A DNA stretch of 64,000 nt from Paludibacterium yongneupense DSM 18731 (GTDB lineage Bacteria > Pseudomonadota > Gammaproteobacteria > Burkholderiales > Chromobacteriaceae), in NCBI RefSeq assembly GCF_000422925.1, contig NZ_AUGZ01000024.1, positions 26,628 to 90,627 on the forward strand, read 5' to 3'. The position numbers and the translations under genes are program-made. The notes under the pieces are model-generated. The model saw nothing but the letters and a program-made list of their open reading frames with translations. It was not told the origin of the DNA and made no database searches. Position 1 is the first letter of the stretch. Each line of letters opens with the position of its first letter. Shown here in pieces: positions 29,726 to 38,921 of the stretch.

Positions 29726-30437
29726 GTGGGGTTCCTTGCGCCGCGGTTGCTTCCAGGCGGCTGACATGCAGACCGCATTCTTTCGATTCCGGATTTTCCC
29801 ACCACCAGCGCCCGGCACGCAGATCTTCGCCGACCGCGATGGCGCGGGTGCAAGGCGCACAGCCTATCGAGGGATAATGTCGGTCATGCAAGACATTGTA
29901 CGGGACGTCGTTGGCGCGAATATAGGCCCACACATCCTCTTCGCTCCACTCGATCAGCGGATTGAACTTCATCAGCCCGTTGTCGACGTCGAAGCCGCGG
30001 TCGTCGAGCGCCTCACGCGTCGGCGACTGCTGGCGGCGCAAACCGGTCAACCACGCAGGCCGTGCAGCCAGCGCACGCCGCAGCGGCTCGATTTTGCGCA
30101 CCTCGCAACAGGACTTGCGCAGCTCCACGCTCTGGTAAAAGGCGTTGATGCCGCGGGTGGCGACAAAGGCCTCCAGCGCGGCGTGATCCGGGTAGTAGAC
30201 CAGGAAGCGCAGGTCGGGGTAGCGCTCGCCCGCCCGCTGCAGCAAATCCAGCGTCTCTTCCGGCAGTCGCCCCGTGTCCAGGCTGAAGACCGAAATCGGC
30301 AGCCGGGCGCGGGCGATGAGATCGGTCAGCACCATGTCCTCGGCGCCCAGACTGTTGGCGAGCACCGCCCCCGGATAGTCACGCGCGATCTCGTCGAGCA
30401 GCGCCTGTGTCGTCGCCAGCCTGTTCTCGAAGCTCAT
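29709..30437 (-). CDS. cysH: adenylyl-sulfate (APS) reductase, thioredoxin-dependent
   Basis: 242 residues, PAPS-reductase family. NSLGAEDMVLTDLI and SVFSLDTGRLPEETLDLL form the nucleotide-binding region. Two cysteine pairs, KSCCEVRK and CAPCTR, mark the 4Fe-4S subclass that reduces APS rather than PAPS. The catalytic cysteine is in SKECGLH. So this organism appears to reduce sulfate without a PAPS step (inference from family knowledge). AAGGGG precedes the ATG. First gene of the operon, divergent from cysB. Confidence 0.94.
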   Translation of the reverse strand: MSFENRLATTQALLDEIARDYPGAVLANSLGAEDMVLTDLIARARLPISVFSLDTGRLPEETLDLLQRAGERYPDLRFLVYYPDHAALEAFVATRGINAFYQSVELRKSCCEVRKIEPLRRALAARPAWLTGLRRQQSPTREALDDRGFDVDNGLMKFNPLIEWSEEDVWAYIRANDVPYNVLHDRHYPSIGCAPCTRAIAVGEDLRAGRWWWENPESKECGLHVSRLEATAAQGTPHVPVR

Positions 30438-30558
30438 TCATTTCCCCTTAGACTATTCTATCTCTGCCGCCATGCTAACCAAGCCTGTTGCAAACTTAAA
30501 AGAATATTGTGTTAGTATTTAATTCCATTAGGTTTTAACAGATACGGAACCCAGCCCC

Positions 30559-31497
30559 ATGAAACTGCAGCAGCTGCGTTATCTTGTGGAAGTGGCCAAA
30601 CAAGGTCTGAACGTCTCGGAAGCGGCGGAAAAACTGCATACCTCGCAACCGGGGATCAGCAAACAGATACGCCTGCTGGAGGATGAGCTCGGAATCCAGG
30701 TTTTTATCCGCAACGGCAAACGGGTCGTCTCGGTATCCGATCCGGGCCGCGAGGTCCTCAAAATATCGGAGCGCATCCTGCGCGAGGCCCATAATCTGAA
30801 GCGCGTCGGCGACGAATTTTCGCGCGAAAGCGAAGGCTCGCTGACCATTGCGACGACGCACACCCAGGCCCGCTACGCGCTGCCCGGCCCTATCGCCGAG
30901 TTCGTCAAGCGCTACCCGGGCGTCCGGCTGTCGATCAAACAGGGCAGCCCGACCCAGATCTGCGAAATGGTGATACAGGGCGAAGCCGATATCGCCATCG
31001 CCACCGAAGGCATCGCGCTGTTTCCCGAACTCGCCATGCTCCCGTGCTACGAATGGAACCGCAGCGTGGTCGTGCCGGAAGGACACGTCCTGCTCGAACT
31101 CGGGCATCCGATTACGCTCGACGAGATCGTCCGTTATCCGCTGGTCACCTATGACTTCGCCTTCTCCGGCCGCTCCAAGATCAACAAGGCTTTCGCCAAC
31201 GCCGACCTGACGCCAAACGTGGTGCTGACCGCCATCGACACCGACGTCATCAAGACTTACGTCGGCCTCGGTCTCGGTATCGGCATCATCGCCAGCATGG
31301 CGTACGAACCGGAACGCGACAACCACCTGCGCCTCATCGACGCCAGCCATCTGTTCGAATCGTCGACCACCAAGATCGGCATACGCAAGGATGCGTATCT
31401 GCGCGGGTTCGCTTATACCTTCATCGAATTGTTCGCCCCGCACCTGACGCGGCGCGAGGTGGAAGCCTCGCTGCTCGCGGGGGACCCGGACAATTGA
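30559..31497 (+). CDS. cysB: CysB, LysR-type regulator of sulfur assimilation
   Basis: 312 residues. The N-terminal HTH MKLQQLRYLVEVAKQGLNVS with TSQPGISKQIRLLEDELG is characteristic of CysB/Cbl. The effector domain retains the TTHTQARYALP sulfate/N-acetylserine-binding region. Divergent from cysH with a 121-bp shared, AT-rich region, where CysB would activate the reductase operon with O-acetyl/N-acetylserine as inducer (family knowledge). Confidence 0.94.
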   Translation: MKLQQLRYLVEVAKQGLNVSEAAEKLHTSQPGISKQIRLLEDELGIQVFIRNGKRVVSVSDPGREVLKISERILREAHNLKRVGDEFSRESEGSLTIATTHTQARYALPGPIAEFVKRYPGVRLSIKQGSPTQICEMVIQGEADIAIATEGIALFPELAMLPCYEWNRSVVVPEGHVLLELGHPITLDEIVRYPLVTYDFAFSGRSKINKAFANADLTPNVVLTAIDTDVIKTYVGLGLGIGIIASMAYEPERDNHLRLIDASHLFESSTTKIGIRKDAYLRGFAYTFIELFAPHLTRREVEASLLAGDPDN

Positions 31498-31538
31498 GGC
31501 TGCGCGGGGGGCGCCTGCCGGCGCTCCCCGCCGCCGGT

Positions 31539-32279
31539 TTACAAGGTCAGACCGCCGGTCACTTCGATCGCGGCTCCGTTGATATAACTGGCTTCGTCCG
31601 ACGCCAGGAAGGCGTAGACATTGGCGATTTCTTCCGGACGCGCCATCCGCTTCATCGGCACCCGCTCTTCCATCGCCTGAATCACTTTTTCCGGCATCGC
31701 CTTCAGAATCGGAGTGGCGACAAAGCCCGGACATACCGCATTGGCCCGGATCCCCTTCTTGCCCAGCTCCTTGGCCCACGTCTTGACGAAGCCGATGACA
31801 CCGAACTTGGTCGCCGCATAGTTGGTCTGGCCGAAGTTGCCGTAGATGCCCACCACCGACGACGCATTGAGAATGACACCCGCACCTTGCGCGATCATGG
31901 TATCGATCACCGCGCGCGCGCAGTTGTACACGCCCTTCAGGTTGATGTCGATCACCTTGTCGAATTGCTCGTCCGTCATTTTTGCCAACTGCGCGTCGAG
32001 AACGATACCGGCATTATTGACCAGTACGTCGATGCGGCCGAAGCGTTCCTTGACATCGGCCACCATGGCCGCGATTTCGGCGCGGTCAGTCACATTGACG
32101 CGATAGCCGGCCGCCGTTGCACCCTGCGCCGCCAGTGTGGCGACCACCTCGTTCACGACATCGATATTGAGGTCACACACGATAACAACCGCGCCTTCTT
32201 GTGCGAATTTTTCCGCCGTCGCCTTGCCGATGCCGCTGGCTGCGCCGGTAATGATGGAAACTTTCCCTTTCAATCGCAT
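31539..32279 (-). CDS. SDR-family beta-ketoacyl reductase (FabG / acetoacetyl-CoA reductase-like)
   Basis: 246-residue Rossmann-fold NAD(P)H reductase. TGAASGIG glycine motif, NNAG, the catalytic Ser in [11 protein letters not shown], and Tyr/Lys in [17 protein letters not shown] and a C-terminus [11 protein letters not shown] follow. Could be a 3-oxoacyl-ACP reductase or an acetoacetyl-CoA reductase for PHB; no phaC/phaA nearby to decide. The ATG at 32279 is chosen because AAGGA lies six bases upstream; another ATG two codons earlier is too close to that site. Confidence 0.88.
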   Translation of the reverse strand: MRLKGKVSIITGAASGIGKATAEKFAQEGAVVIVCDLNIDVVNEVVATLAAQGATAAGYRVNVTDRAEIAAMVADVKERFGRIDVLVNNAGIVLDAQLAKMTDEQFDKVIDINLKGVYNCARAVIDTMIAQGAGVILNASSVVGIYGNFGQTNYAATKFGVIGFVKTWAKELGKKGIRANAVCPGFVATPILKAMPEKVIQAMEERVPMKRMARPEEIANVYAFLASDEASYINGAAIEVTGGLTL

Positions 32280-32521
32280 GGCCATTCCTTCATATCACGG
32301 ATAACTGAAAATTCGGGGACCCGACCACGAGGCCGGGCATTGAACTCCACCCTGGGCTCCGCGCCGTTCTGAAACCGGCGTTCATTATTATCGCTTCCGG
32401 TGCTGTTGCAGCGGCATGTTGCACTATGTATATGCTGAAAACTATAGCACAGGCGCATACGTCGTGTGCGGTCGCAATATACTTAATTTGAATATTTTGG
32501 TGCATGTCCGTACGCAAAAAA
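32280..32521. other. intergenic region, SDR gene / ybiT terminator
   Basis: About 240 nt with no convincing gene. The AT-rich part (32400-32520) probably carries the SDR promoter on the minus strand. Confidence 0.4.
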
Positions 32522-32556
32522 ATATGGGCGGATGCGCACAGCGCATCCGCCCATAT
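32522..32556 (-). terminator. terminator of the ABC-F gene
   Basis: Perfect 16-bp stem ATATGGGCGGATGCGC (32522-32537) with its complement (32541-32556) and a three-base loop; followed on the minus strand by seven T. Confidence 0.92.
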
Positions 32557-32601
32557 CCCACCCTCGGCGGCATGATGCCGCAGGGAGAACTCAAGGGAGA
32601 A

Positions 32602-34230
32602 CTAGTCGAGACCCTTGCTCTCGAGATAGTCCTCGTAACTGCCCATATAGTGTTCGTAGCCGCCCTTGCCGTCGAGCTCCAGGACCTGGGTGGCCAGCGA
32701 GCTGACGAACTGCCGGTCGTGCGAAACGAAGATCAGCGTGCCCTTGAACTGCTCGAGCGCCATATTCAGGGACTCGATCGACTCCATATCCATATGGTTG
32801 GTCGGTTCGTCCATGATCAGAACGTTGGGCTTGGTCAGGATCAGCTTGCCGTACAGCATGCGCCCCTTCTCGCCACCGGACAGCACCCGCACCGGCTTGG
32901 CCACATCGTCGCCGGAGAACAGCAAACGTCCGAGCGTGCCGCGAATGATCTGCTCGTCGTCGCCGTCCTGACCCCAGTTTCGCATCCAGTCGCTGAGCGT
33001 GCTGTCGCTGTCGAAATCGCTTTCGTGATCCTGGGCGTAATACCCGATCTGCGCTTTTTCAGCCCACTTGATGGTGCCGGCATCCGCCGTCACGTCAGGC
33101 GCATAGCGGGCATCGTAGGAAGCCGCCAGCAACTTGACCAGCGTCGATTTACCGGCGCCGTTCGGGCCGATCACGGCAATGCGCTGACCGGCTTCCACGA
33201 TGAGATCCAGATCCTTGAACAGGGGCTTGTCGAAGGACTTGGACAAACCGCTGATTTCGACCGCCTGACGGTGCAGCTTCATCTTGTCGTCGACTTCGAA
33301 ACGGATGAAGGGGTTCTGCCGCGAAGACGGCTTCACCACCACCATCTCCGACTTCAGCTTGTCGACCTGCTTCATGCGCGACGTTGCCTGACGCGCCTTC
33401 GATTTGTTGGCGGAGAAGCGCGCCACGAACTCATGCAGCTCCTGGATGCGCTCCTTGGCCTTGGCATTCGCCGACAGCTGGCGCTCGCGCGCCTGCGACG
33501 AGGCGATCATGTAATCATCGTAATTGCCCGGGTAGATCTGGATCGTGTTGTAATCCAGATCGGCCATGTGGGTGCAGACCGAATTCAGGAAATGTCGGTC
33601 GTGCGAGATGATGATCATGGTCGAGTTGCGCTCGTTGAGCACATGCTCCAGCCAGCGGATGGTGTTGATATCGAGGTTGTTGGTCGGCTCGTCGAGCAGC
33701 AGCACATCCGGATTCGAGAACAGCGCCTGGGTCAGCAGCACGCGCAGCTTGAAGCCCGGAGCGACCTGGCTCATGGGACCGTAATGCAACTCGGAAGCGA
33801 TGCCGACGCCAAGCAACAGCTCGCCGGCTCGCGCCTCGGCAGTATAGCCGTCGTACTCGGCGAACTTGGCTTCCAGTTCGGCCGCATGCATGTAATCGTC
33901 TTCGGTCGCCTCGAGATTGGCGTAGATCGCGTCGCGCTCGGACATGGCGGCCCACATTTCGGTGTGCCCCATCATGACGACATCGATCACACGCTGATCT
34001 TCGTAGGCGAACTGGTCCTGGCGCAGCTTGCCCAGGCGCACGCCGTTTTCGATCGCGACTTCACCCCCGGTGGCTTCCAGATCGCCGCCGAGAATCTTCA
34101 TGAAAGTGGACTTGCCACTGCCGTTGGCCCCGATCAGGCCGTAACGGTTGCCTTCGCCGAATTTGACCGAAACCTTGTCGAACAAGGGCTTCGCGCCAAA
34201 CTGCATGGTAATGTTCTGTGTACTGATCAC
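32602..34230 (-). CDS. ybiT: ABC-F family ribosome-associated ATPase (YbiT-like)
   Basis: 542 residues with two ABC ATPase domains and no membrane segments. It closely resembles E. coli YbiT (530 aa) along its length: [20 protein letters not shown] start, [19 protein letters not shown] and [14 protein letters not shown]alker A motifs, [19 protein letters not shown] and [19 protein letters not shown]alker B regions. The linker contains [18 protein letters not shown] proteins act on the ribosome to resolve stalled states. Start is GTG at 34230 with AAGGA eight bases upstream. Confidence 0.93.
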   Translation of the reverse strand: MISTQNITMQFGAKPLFDKVSVKFGEGNRYGLIGANGSGKSTFMKILGGDLEATGGEVAIENGVRLGKLRQDQFAYEDQRVIDVVMMGHTEMWAAMSERDAIYANLEATEDDYMHAAELEAKFAEYDGYTAEARAGELLLGVGIASELHYGPMSQVAPGFKLRVLLTQALFSNPDVLLLDEPTNNLDINTIRWLEHVLNERNSTMIIISHDRHFLNSVCTHMADLDYNTIQIYPGNYDDYMIASSQARERQLSANAKAKERIQELHEFVARFSANKSKARQATSRMKQVDKLKSEMVVVKPSSRQNPFIRFEVDDKMKLHRQAVEISGLSKSFDKPLFKDLDLIVEAGQRIAVIGPNGAGKSTLVKLLAASYDARYAPDVTADAGTIKWAEKAQIGYYAQDHESDFDSDSTLSDWMRNWGQDGDDEQIIRGTLGRLLFSGDDVAKPVRVLSGGEKGRMLYGKLILTKPNVLIMDEPTNHMDMESIESLNMALEQFKGTLIFVSHDRQFVSSLATQVLELDGKGGYEHYMGSYEDYLESKGLD

Positions 34231-34401
34231 GCTAGGGATCCTTAAGACGACTCGCCGTAAGTCTCGGAAAAACGTGGAATTCTAGCACAAGGGGCCCCTG
34301 CTGAGCAGTCCGCAATAAATCAATCCGCTATCTTTTGCCGCGCAGGCGAATTCCGCTACAATCTGAAACCATCATCATTTGCAAAATAAATAGGCTGAAC
34401 T

Positions 34402-35277
34402 ATGCTCACCGGAAGCCTGGTTGCTCTGATCACCCCGATGTTCGAGGATGGAAGCGTCGACTACGACGCGCTCAAGGGGCTGGTTGATTTCCACATCGAA
34501 AACGGCACCGATGGCATCGTGGCCGTCGGCACCACCGGCGAATCCGCCACCCTGTCCGTTCCCGAGCACACCCGAGTCGTCGAAACCGTCATCCGGCACG
34601 CCGCCGGCCGCATCAAGGTCGTTGCCGGCGCAGGCGGAAACTCGACAGCCGAAGCCATCGAACTGACCCAGCATTGCGCCGCACTCGGCGCCGATGCCAT
34701 CCTCTCGGTCGTACCTTATTATAACAAGCCGACCCAGCACGGAATCTACCTGCACTTCCGCGCGATCGCCGAAGCGGCCGACATCCCCGTGATCCTGTAC
34801 AATGTGCCGGGTCGCACGGTGGCCGACATGCAGAACGATACCGTGCTGCGCCTGGCCGAAATACCCAATATCGTCGGCTTGAAAGACGCAACCAGCGACA
34901 TCGGTCGCGGCTGCGACCTGATGTGTCGCGCCCCGTCCGATTTTGCCCTGTATTCCGGCGAAGACATGACCAGCATGGCTTTCATGCTGTGCGGCGGACA
35001 TGGCGTCATTTCGGTAACCGCAAACGTCGCACCGCGACTGATGAGCGAACTGTGCCGCGCCTCATTGGGCGGCGATATCGCGCGTGCACGCGCGATCAAC
35101 AAAAAGCTGATCGGCCTGCACAAGGAACTGTTCATCGAAGCCAACCCCATTCCGTCCAAGTGGGCGCTGGGGCGCATGGGCCGCATCGCCTCGGGCGTGC
35201 GTCTGCCCCTGCATCCGCTGTCCGAAGCCTGCCGGCCTCAGGTCGAGGCCGCAATGAAACTGGCCGAGGTCATCTGA
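34402..35277 (+). CDS. dapA: 4-hydroxy-tetrahydrodipicolinate synthase
   Basis: 291-residue aldolase condensing pyruvate with aspartate semialdehyde, first committed step to DAP and lysine. The N-terminus is [28 protein letters not shown] contributes to the active site, the catalytic Tyr is in LYNVPGRTV, and the Schiff-base Lys is in [10 protein letters not shown]. Length equals the family norm (292). bamC follows 41 nt downstream on the same strand, the same dapA-bamC order as E. coli. Confidence 0.97.
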   Translation: MLTGSLVALITPMFEDGSVDYDALKGLVDFHIENGTDGIVAVGTTGESATLSVPEHTRVVETVIRHAAGRIKVVAGAGGNSTAEAIELTQHCAALGADAILSVVPYYNKPTQHGIYLHFRAIAEAADIPVILYNVPGRTVADMQNDTVLRLAEIPNIVGLKDATSDIGRGCDLMCRAPSDFALYSGEDMTSMAFMLCGGHGVISVTANVAPRLMSELCRASLGGDIARARAINKKLIGLHKELFIEANPIPSKWALGRMGRIASGVRLPLHPLSEACRPQVEAAMKLAEVI

Positions 35278-35318
35278 ACTCCATCCACCAACCCCCTCTG
35301 CCAACGATGGGAGCAAGC

Positions 35319-36470
35319 ATGAAACGAAGCGCGCCAGTCGCGATTCTGCTGGCTACCGGCCTTATCGCCGGTTGCAGCACTACTGACCCGGTTGCGAAAG
35401 CCGATTTCAAATCGGTAGTCGCCCCCGTCAACCAGACGGAAAAACTCGAAGTCCCGCCCGATCTGACTGCGCCGCAGCAGCAGAGCAAGTATGTGATCCC
35501 CGGCAACGGTGCGGCCCTGGCCAGCCAGGCCTCGCCGCAAGCCGCCGCAGCGGCGACGACGCCGGCAGCCAAGCCCGCCGCCGCCAGCGCGGCCCCGGTC
35601 GTTCCGGACAACGTCCAGATGGTGCGGGCAGGAAGCCAGCGCTGGGTGACGGTCGACAACAAGTCCGCCGCCGAGCTGTGGCCGCTGCTGAAAGCCTTCT
35701 GGCAGGATAACGGCTTCGTGATCGCCGACGACGAACCCGACGTCGGCATCATGGAAACCGAGTGGGCGGAAAACCGCGCCAAGCTGCCCAACGACGGCTT
35801 GCGCAAGCTGATGGAATCGGTCGGCATCGGCAGCGTCTACTCCACCGGCGAACGCGACAAGTTCCGCATCCGCCTGGAAAAAGGCGAGCACGGAACCGAA
35901 GTCTACTTCTCGCATCGCGGCATGGTTGAAGTCTACATCGATCAGTACAAGAATCAGACCATGTGGCAACCGCGCCCGAGCGACCCGGATCTCGAAGGCG
36001 TCATGCTCGCCCGCTTCATGCAGCGCCTGGGCGTGTCCGACGAACAGGCCAGCGCCGCCGTCAAGAAGACGGCCCTGCCCAAGGTGGAGCCGAAGTCGCC
36101 TATCGTCGGCGGCACCCTCGGCATCGACGACGCTTTCGACCGCGCATGGCGCCGCGTCGGCCTTGCACTCGACCGCATCGGCCTGGTCGTGACCGATCGC
36201 GATCGTTCGCAGGGGCTGTACTACGTCAAGCCGGCCAAGAACGAAGTCGACAAACCGGAGGAAAAGTCCGGCGGCTTCTGGTCGAGCCTCGCGTTCTGGA
36301 AGAGCTCGACCCCATCCGGCCTCAAACCGTCCGATGTCGACGCCCGCATCCAGGTCAAGGAGACGACGGCCGGCCATACCGACATCACGGTGCTCGACAA
36401 GCAGGGCAAGCCGCTGCTCGACTCGTTCTCGCGCAATACGCTCGAAAAGCTGCACAGCGAACTGGACTGA
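35319..36470 (+). CDS. bamC: outer membrane protein assembly factor BamC (NlpB/DapX) lipoprotein
   Basis: 383-residue lipoprotein of the BAM complex. Signal peptide with lipobox LIAGC (MKRSAPVAILLATGLIAGCS). Then the unstructured BamD-binding segment LEVPPDLTAPQQQSKYVIP, an Ala/Pro linker, and two helix-grip domains (WVTVDNKSAAELWPLLKAFW; AFDRAWRRVGLALDRIGLVV). GGGAGC precedes the ATG at 35319; the frame open from 34923 overlaps dapA and is not coding. Longer than E. coli BamC (344), mainly from the Ala-rich linker. Confidence 0.93.
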   Translation: MKRSAPVAILLATGLIAGCSTTDPVAKADFKSVVAPVNQTEKLEVPPDLTAPQQQSKYVIPGNGAALASQASPQAAAAATTPAAKPAAASAAPVVPDNVQMVRAGSQRWVTVDNKSAAELWPLLKAFWQDNGFVIADDEPDVGIMETEWAENRAKLPNDGLRKLMESVGIGSVYSTGERDKFRIRLEKGEHGTEVYFSHRGMVEVYIDQYKNQTMWQPRPSDPDLEGVMLARFMQRLGVSDEQASAAVKKTALPKVEPKSPIVGGTLGIDDAFDRAWRRVGLALDRIGLVVTDRDRSQGLYYVKPAKNEVDKPEEKSGGFWSSLAFWKSSTPSGLKPSDVDARIQVKETTAGHTDITVLDKQGKPLLDSFSRNTLEKLHSELD

Positions 36471-36488
36471 GCGCAACGCGAACACCCG

Positions 36489-36517
36489 GCACCCAAACCC
36501 GCTTCGGCGGGGTTTTT
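36489..36517 (+). terminator. terminator of dapA-bamC
   Basis: CCCGC-TTCG-GCGGG hairpin (36498-36511) with a stable UUCG tetraloop and T5. It forms one arm of a larger inverted repeat with 36542-36570. Confidence 0.85.
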
Positions 36518-36541
36518 CACGCCGCTACGCTCGCTCAGGAC

Positions 36542-36570
36542 GAGAAAAACCCGCCGAAGCGGGTTTGGGT
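36542..36570 (-). terminator. terminator facing the lipoprotein gene, mirror copy of the bamC terminator
   Basis: Minus-strand CCCGC-TTCG-GCGGG followed by T5. The whole segment is an almost exact inverted copy of 36489-36517 (one extra G in the left arm). Confidence 0.8.
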
Positions 36571-36581
36571 GTTCTCGAAAT

Positions 36582-36608
36582 AAAAAACCGGCCATTGGCC
36601 GGTTTTTT
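36582..36608. terminator. bidirectional terminator
   Basis: AAAAAACCGGCCA / TGGCCGGTTTTTT, 13-bp perfect arms with a single T between them; immediately downstream of the small lipoprotein gene. Confidence 0.88.
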
Positions 36609-36625
36609 ATAACAGCTCGTGCTAA

Positions 36626-36838
36626 TTACTTAGCAGCGGAAGCGTCAGCAGCCGGAGCGGAAGCGTCAGCAGCCGATGCAGCAGCCGGAGCCGAAGCGTC
36701 AGCCGGTGCGGATGCAGCGGCCGGAGCGGAAGCTTCAACTGCCGGAGCGGAAGCGTCAGCAGCCGGGGCTTCATCTTTCTTACCGCAAGCGGAGAGAGCT
36801 ACAGCCAGCAGGGCAGCAACGAGGAGCGACTGTTTCAT
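36626..36838 (-). CDS. small Ala/Ser/Pro/Asp-repeat lipoprotein (70 aa)
   Basis: Signal peptide MKQSLLVAALLAVALSAC with lipobox LSAC (Cys18), then GKKDEAP and about 45 residues made almost only of A, S, P, D and E in imperfect repeats of the type ADASAPA / VEASAPA. The DNA shows the matching repeats (units near GCGGAAGCGTCAGCAGCC), so the length may vary between strains. Similar tiny lipoproteins occur in Neisseriales; function unknown. Monocistronic, with strong terminators downstream. Confidence 0.8.
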   Translation of the reverse strand: MKQSLLVAALLAVALSACGKKDEAPAADASAPAVEASAPAAASAPADASAPAAASAADASAPAADASAAK

Positions 36839-37557
36839 TTTTTCTTTACCTTTGAAGATAAGTTGAACAAGACGTCAGTTTAATCGCAGCCATCAAACAC
36901 GATGGAAACGGCTGAAAATCCTTCAGTGCGCAAATTGTAGCACGAAAAAAAACACTGCATAGAGGGCAAAACGCTCAAATGAGGCACTTGAGCCATCTCG
37001 CTCTGCTGCAGCGCAGCAAAGCGGCAGATTTCGACGCTTAAGCTGCCGTGCTTTTGTTTTCGAACCAACCAGATGCGCAGTTTCGAACAGATTTTGTTGT
37101 TATTGTGCTACAGGTCGACACAATTGCCAATAAGCAGACGGCCATCCGGTGCAGATAAGCAGTGACATACAACAAAAAAACCCGATTACACCCGATCAAT
37201 CCCGGATGGCGAAACTGTTGCCTGACCACGACATCCTGAATTGTGGCGCAAGCAGGGCAGCACCATGATAGCGAAACACGTAGGCATAAGACAAATATAT
37301 ATTTCAACTCATATTGCCTAAGCCCGTGCCAAACGGCCTGCGCAGGGGGCGACGGACTCGCAAAACGGGGCCTGCGAACGGGCCCGCACACCGGGGAGCG
37401 GCCGGCGGCCGGGTCAGCCGCGCTTCAGTTTGTCACGGTCCGAACACGGCAATGGTTTACAATGACGAACAAGCGCCGATAATGGCGCTGACCCTTGCCC
37501 TCGCGCTCGCGCGCCCTGAGCGAGGCTTTCTGACCTTTCCGTGCACGGACGATATTC
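36839..37557. other. 720-nt region without a recognised gene, upstream of slyD
   Basis: Contains the lipoprotein promoter (left, minus strand) and the slyD promoter/leader (right); a TTTACAAT-type -10 lies near 37454. No frame has a believable start, ribosome-binding site and protein-like composition. An unrecognised small RNA is possible but nothing in the sequence names one. Confidence 0.4.
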
Positions 37558-38040
37558 ATGCAAATCACCAAAGACACCGTCGTGACTCTCCATTACGAGA
37601 TGTTCGACGCCGACAACACTCTGCTCGACAAAACCGAAGAGCCCATCAGCTACCTGCACGGCGGCTACGACGGTATTTTCCCCCTGGTGGAGGAAGCCCT
37701 GCATGGCAAGGCGGTCGGTGAAAGCGTCGATGTTAAGCTGGCGCCGGACGACGCCTTCGGTGACCCGGAGGAAGACCTGATCCGCGTCGAGGCCCTGGAT
37801 GTATTCCCGGCCGACGTGGAAGTCGGCATGATGTTCGAAGCCGATGATCCCGAATCCGGCGACGTGCTGTTGTTCCGTGTCACCGACATCGCCGACGGCA
37901 AGGCCGTCGTCGACGCCAATCACCCGCTGGCCGGCACCACCATCCGCTTTGTCGCCAAAGTCGTGGAAATCCGCCCGGCAACGGCTGATGAAGTGACCCA
38001 CGGCCACGCCCACGGCGAACACGGCCACGATCACCACTAA
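37558..38040 (+). CDS. slyD: FKBP-type peptidyl-prolyl isomerase SlyD
   Basis: 160 residues. FKBP fold (VVTLHYEMFDADNTLLDKTE, ISYLHGGYDGIFPLVEEAL) with the insert-in-flap chaperone domain (PDDAFGDPEEDLIRV) and a His-rich metal-binding tail HGHAHGEHGHDHH. Acts as folding helper and nickel-binding protein, for example in hydrogenase maturation in E. coli; no hydrogenase genes are visible here. Confidence 0.95.
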   Translation: MQITKDTVVTLHYEMFDADNTLLDKTEEPISYLHGGYDGIFPLVEEALHGKAVGESVDVKLAPDDAFGDPEEDLIRVEALDVFPADVEVGMMFEADDPESGDVLLFRVTDIADGKAVVDANHPLAGTTIRFVAKVVEIRPATADEVTHGHAHGEHGHDHH

Positions 38041-38057
38041 GCCCGACCGCGTCTCCC

Positions 38058-38089
38058 CGGCCCCGTCGCGACATGTCGCGACGGGGCCG
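38058..38089. terminator. palindromic hairpin between slyD and prmC
   Basis: Perfect 16+16 palindrome around GCGACATGTCGC. Only a weak T-run (TTGTCATTTT) follows on the plus strand; likely bidirectional end signal for the convergent genes. Confidence 0.65.
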
Positions 38090-38092
38090 TTG

Positions 38093-38911
38093 TCATTTTG
38101 CAGCCCGCCCCAACGTCACCCGGTCCAGACCGGCCAGGTCGGGCAGCGTCTCCACCGCCTGCAGCCCCTGATGCAGCAGCAGCGTGCGCACGGCGCTCCC
38201 CTGGTCGAAGCCGTGTTCCAGCATCAGCCACCCCCCCGGCAACAGACGTTCGACCGCGCCGGCCGCAATCTCGCGCAGGCAGGACAAGCCATCGTCGCCA
38301 TCGGTCAGAGCCATCCGCGGCTCGAAGCGCACGTCGCCCTGCTCCAGATGCCGGTCCTGCACCGCAATGTACGGAGGGTTCGAGACGATGAGGTCGTAAC
38401 GCTCCGCCGGCGGCAGAGCGCGATACCAGCTGCCCTCGCAAAAGGTCACCGCCGCCCCCAGCCGCTCGGCATTGGCTCGCGCGAGCTTCAGCGCCTCCGC
38501 CGACAGATCGACAGCACTGACCTGCCATAGCGGCGCCTCGAGCGCCAACGTGATCGCGATCGCACCGCTGCCGCAACCAAGGTCGACCACGCGAGCGCTC
38601 TCCCCTCCCTGGCGCGACAACGCGGCCTCGACCAGGTGCTCGGTTTCCGGACGCGGAATCAGCACCGCCGGGCCGACCCGGAAATCGCGCCCGTAAAACT
38701 CGCGCTCCCCGATCAGATAGGCCAGCGGCTCGCCGTTCACGCGCCGAGCGGCGAGCGCATCGAAGCGCGCCAGCGCCCCGGCATCCAGTTCCTCTTCCGG
38801 ATGGCCGACGATGCGGACATGGCTCAACCCGGGACAGGCGAACATCAATAACATCCTGGCCTCGAGACGCGGCAGGGGAAAACGGCGCAAGGCCTCGGCA
38901 ATTGTGGTCAT
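38093..38911 (-). CDS. prmC: peptide chain release factor N5-glutamine methyltransferase
   Basis: 272 residues; methylates the GGQ glutamine of RF1/RF2. N-terminal helical domain, then a SAM-binding core: FYGRDFRVGPAVLIPRPETE, VVDLGCGSGAIAITLA, and the catalytic VSNPPYIA. The ATG at 38911 gives the family start MTTIAEALRRF; more upstream codons lie in mtgA. Lies 10 nt after mtgA. Confidence 0.96.
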   Translation of the reverse strand: MTTIAEALRRFPLPRLEARMLLMFACPGLSHVRIVGHPEEELDAGALARFDALAARRVNGEPLAYLIGEREFYGRDFRVGPAVLIPRPETEHLVEAALSRQGGESARVVDLGCGSGAIAITLALEAPLWQVSAVDLSAEALKLARANAERLGAAVTFCEGSWYRALPPAERYDLIVSNPPYIAVQDRHLEQGDVRFEPRMALTDGDDGLSCLREIAAGAVERLLPGGWLMLEHGFDQGSAVRTLLLHQGLQAVETLPDLAGLDRVTLGRAAK

Positions 38912-38921
38912 GCGCTCTTTC

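Noticed and set aside
32290..32517. Short minus-strand frame before the SDR gene
   Set aside because: Lies in the promoter region, no ribosome-binding site, and the composition is not protein-like.
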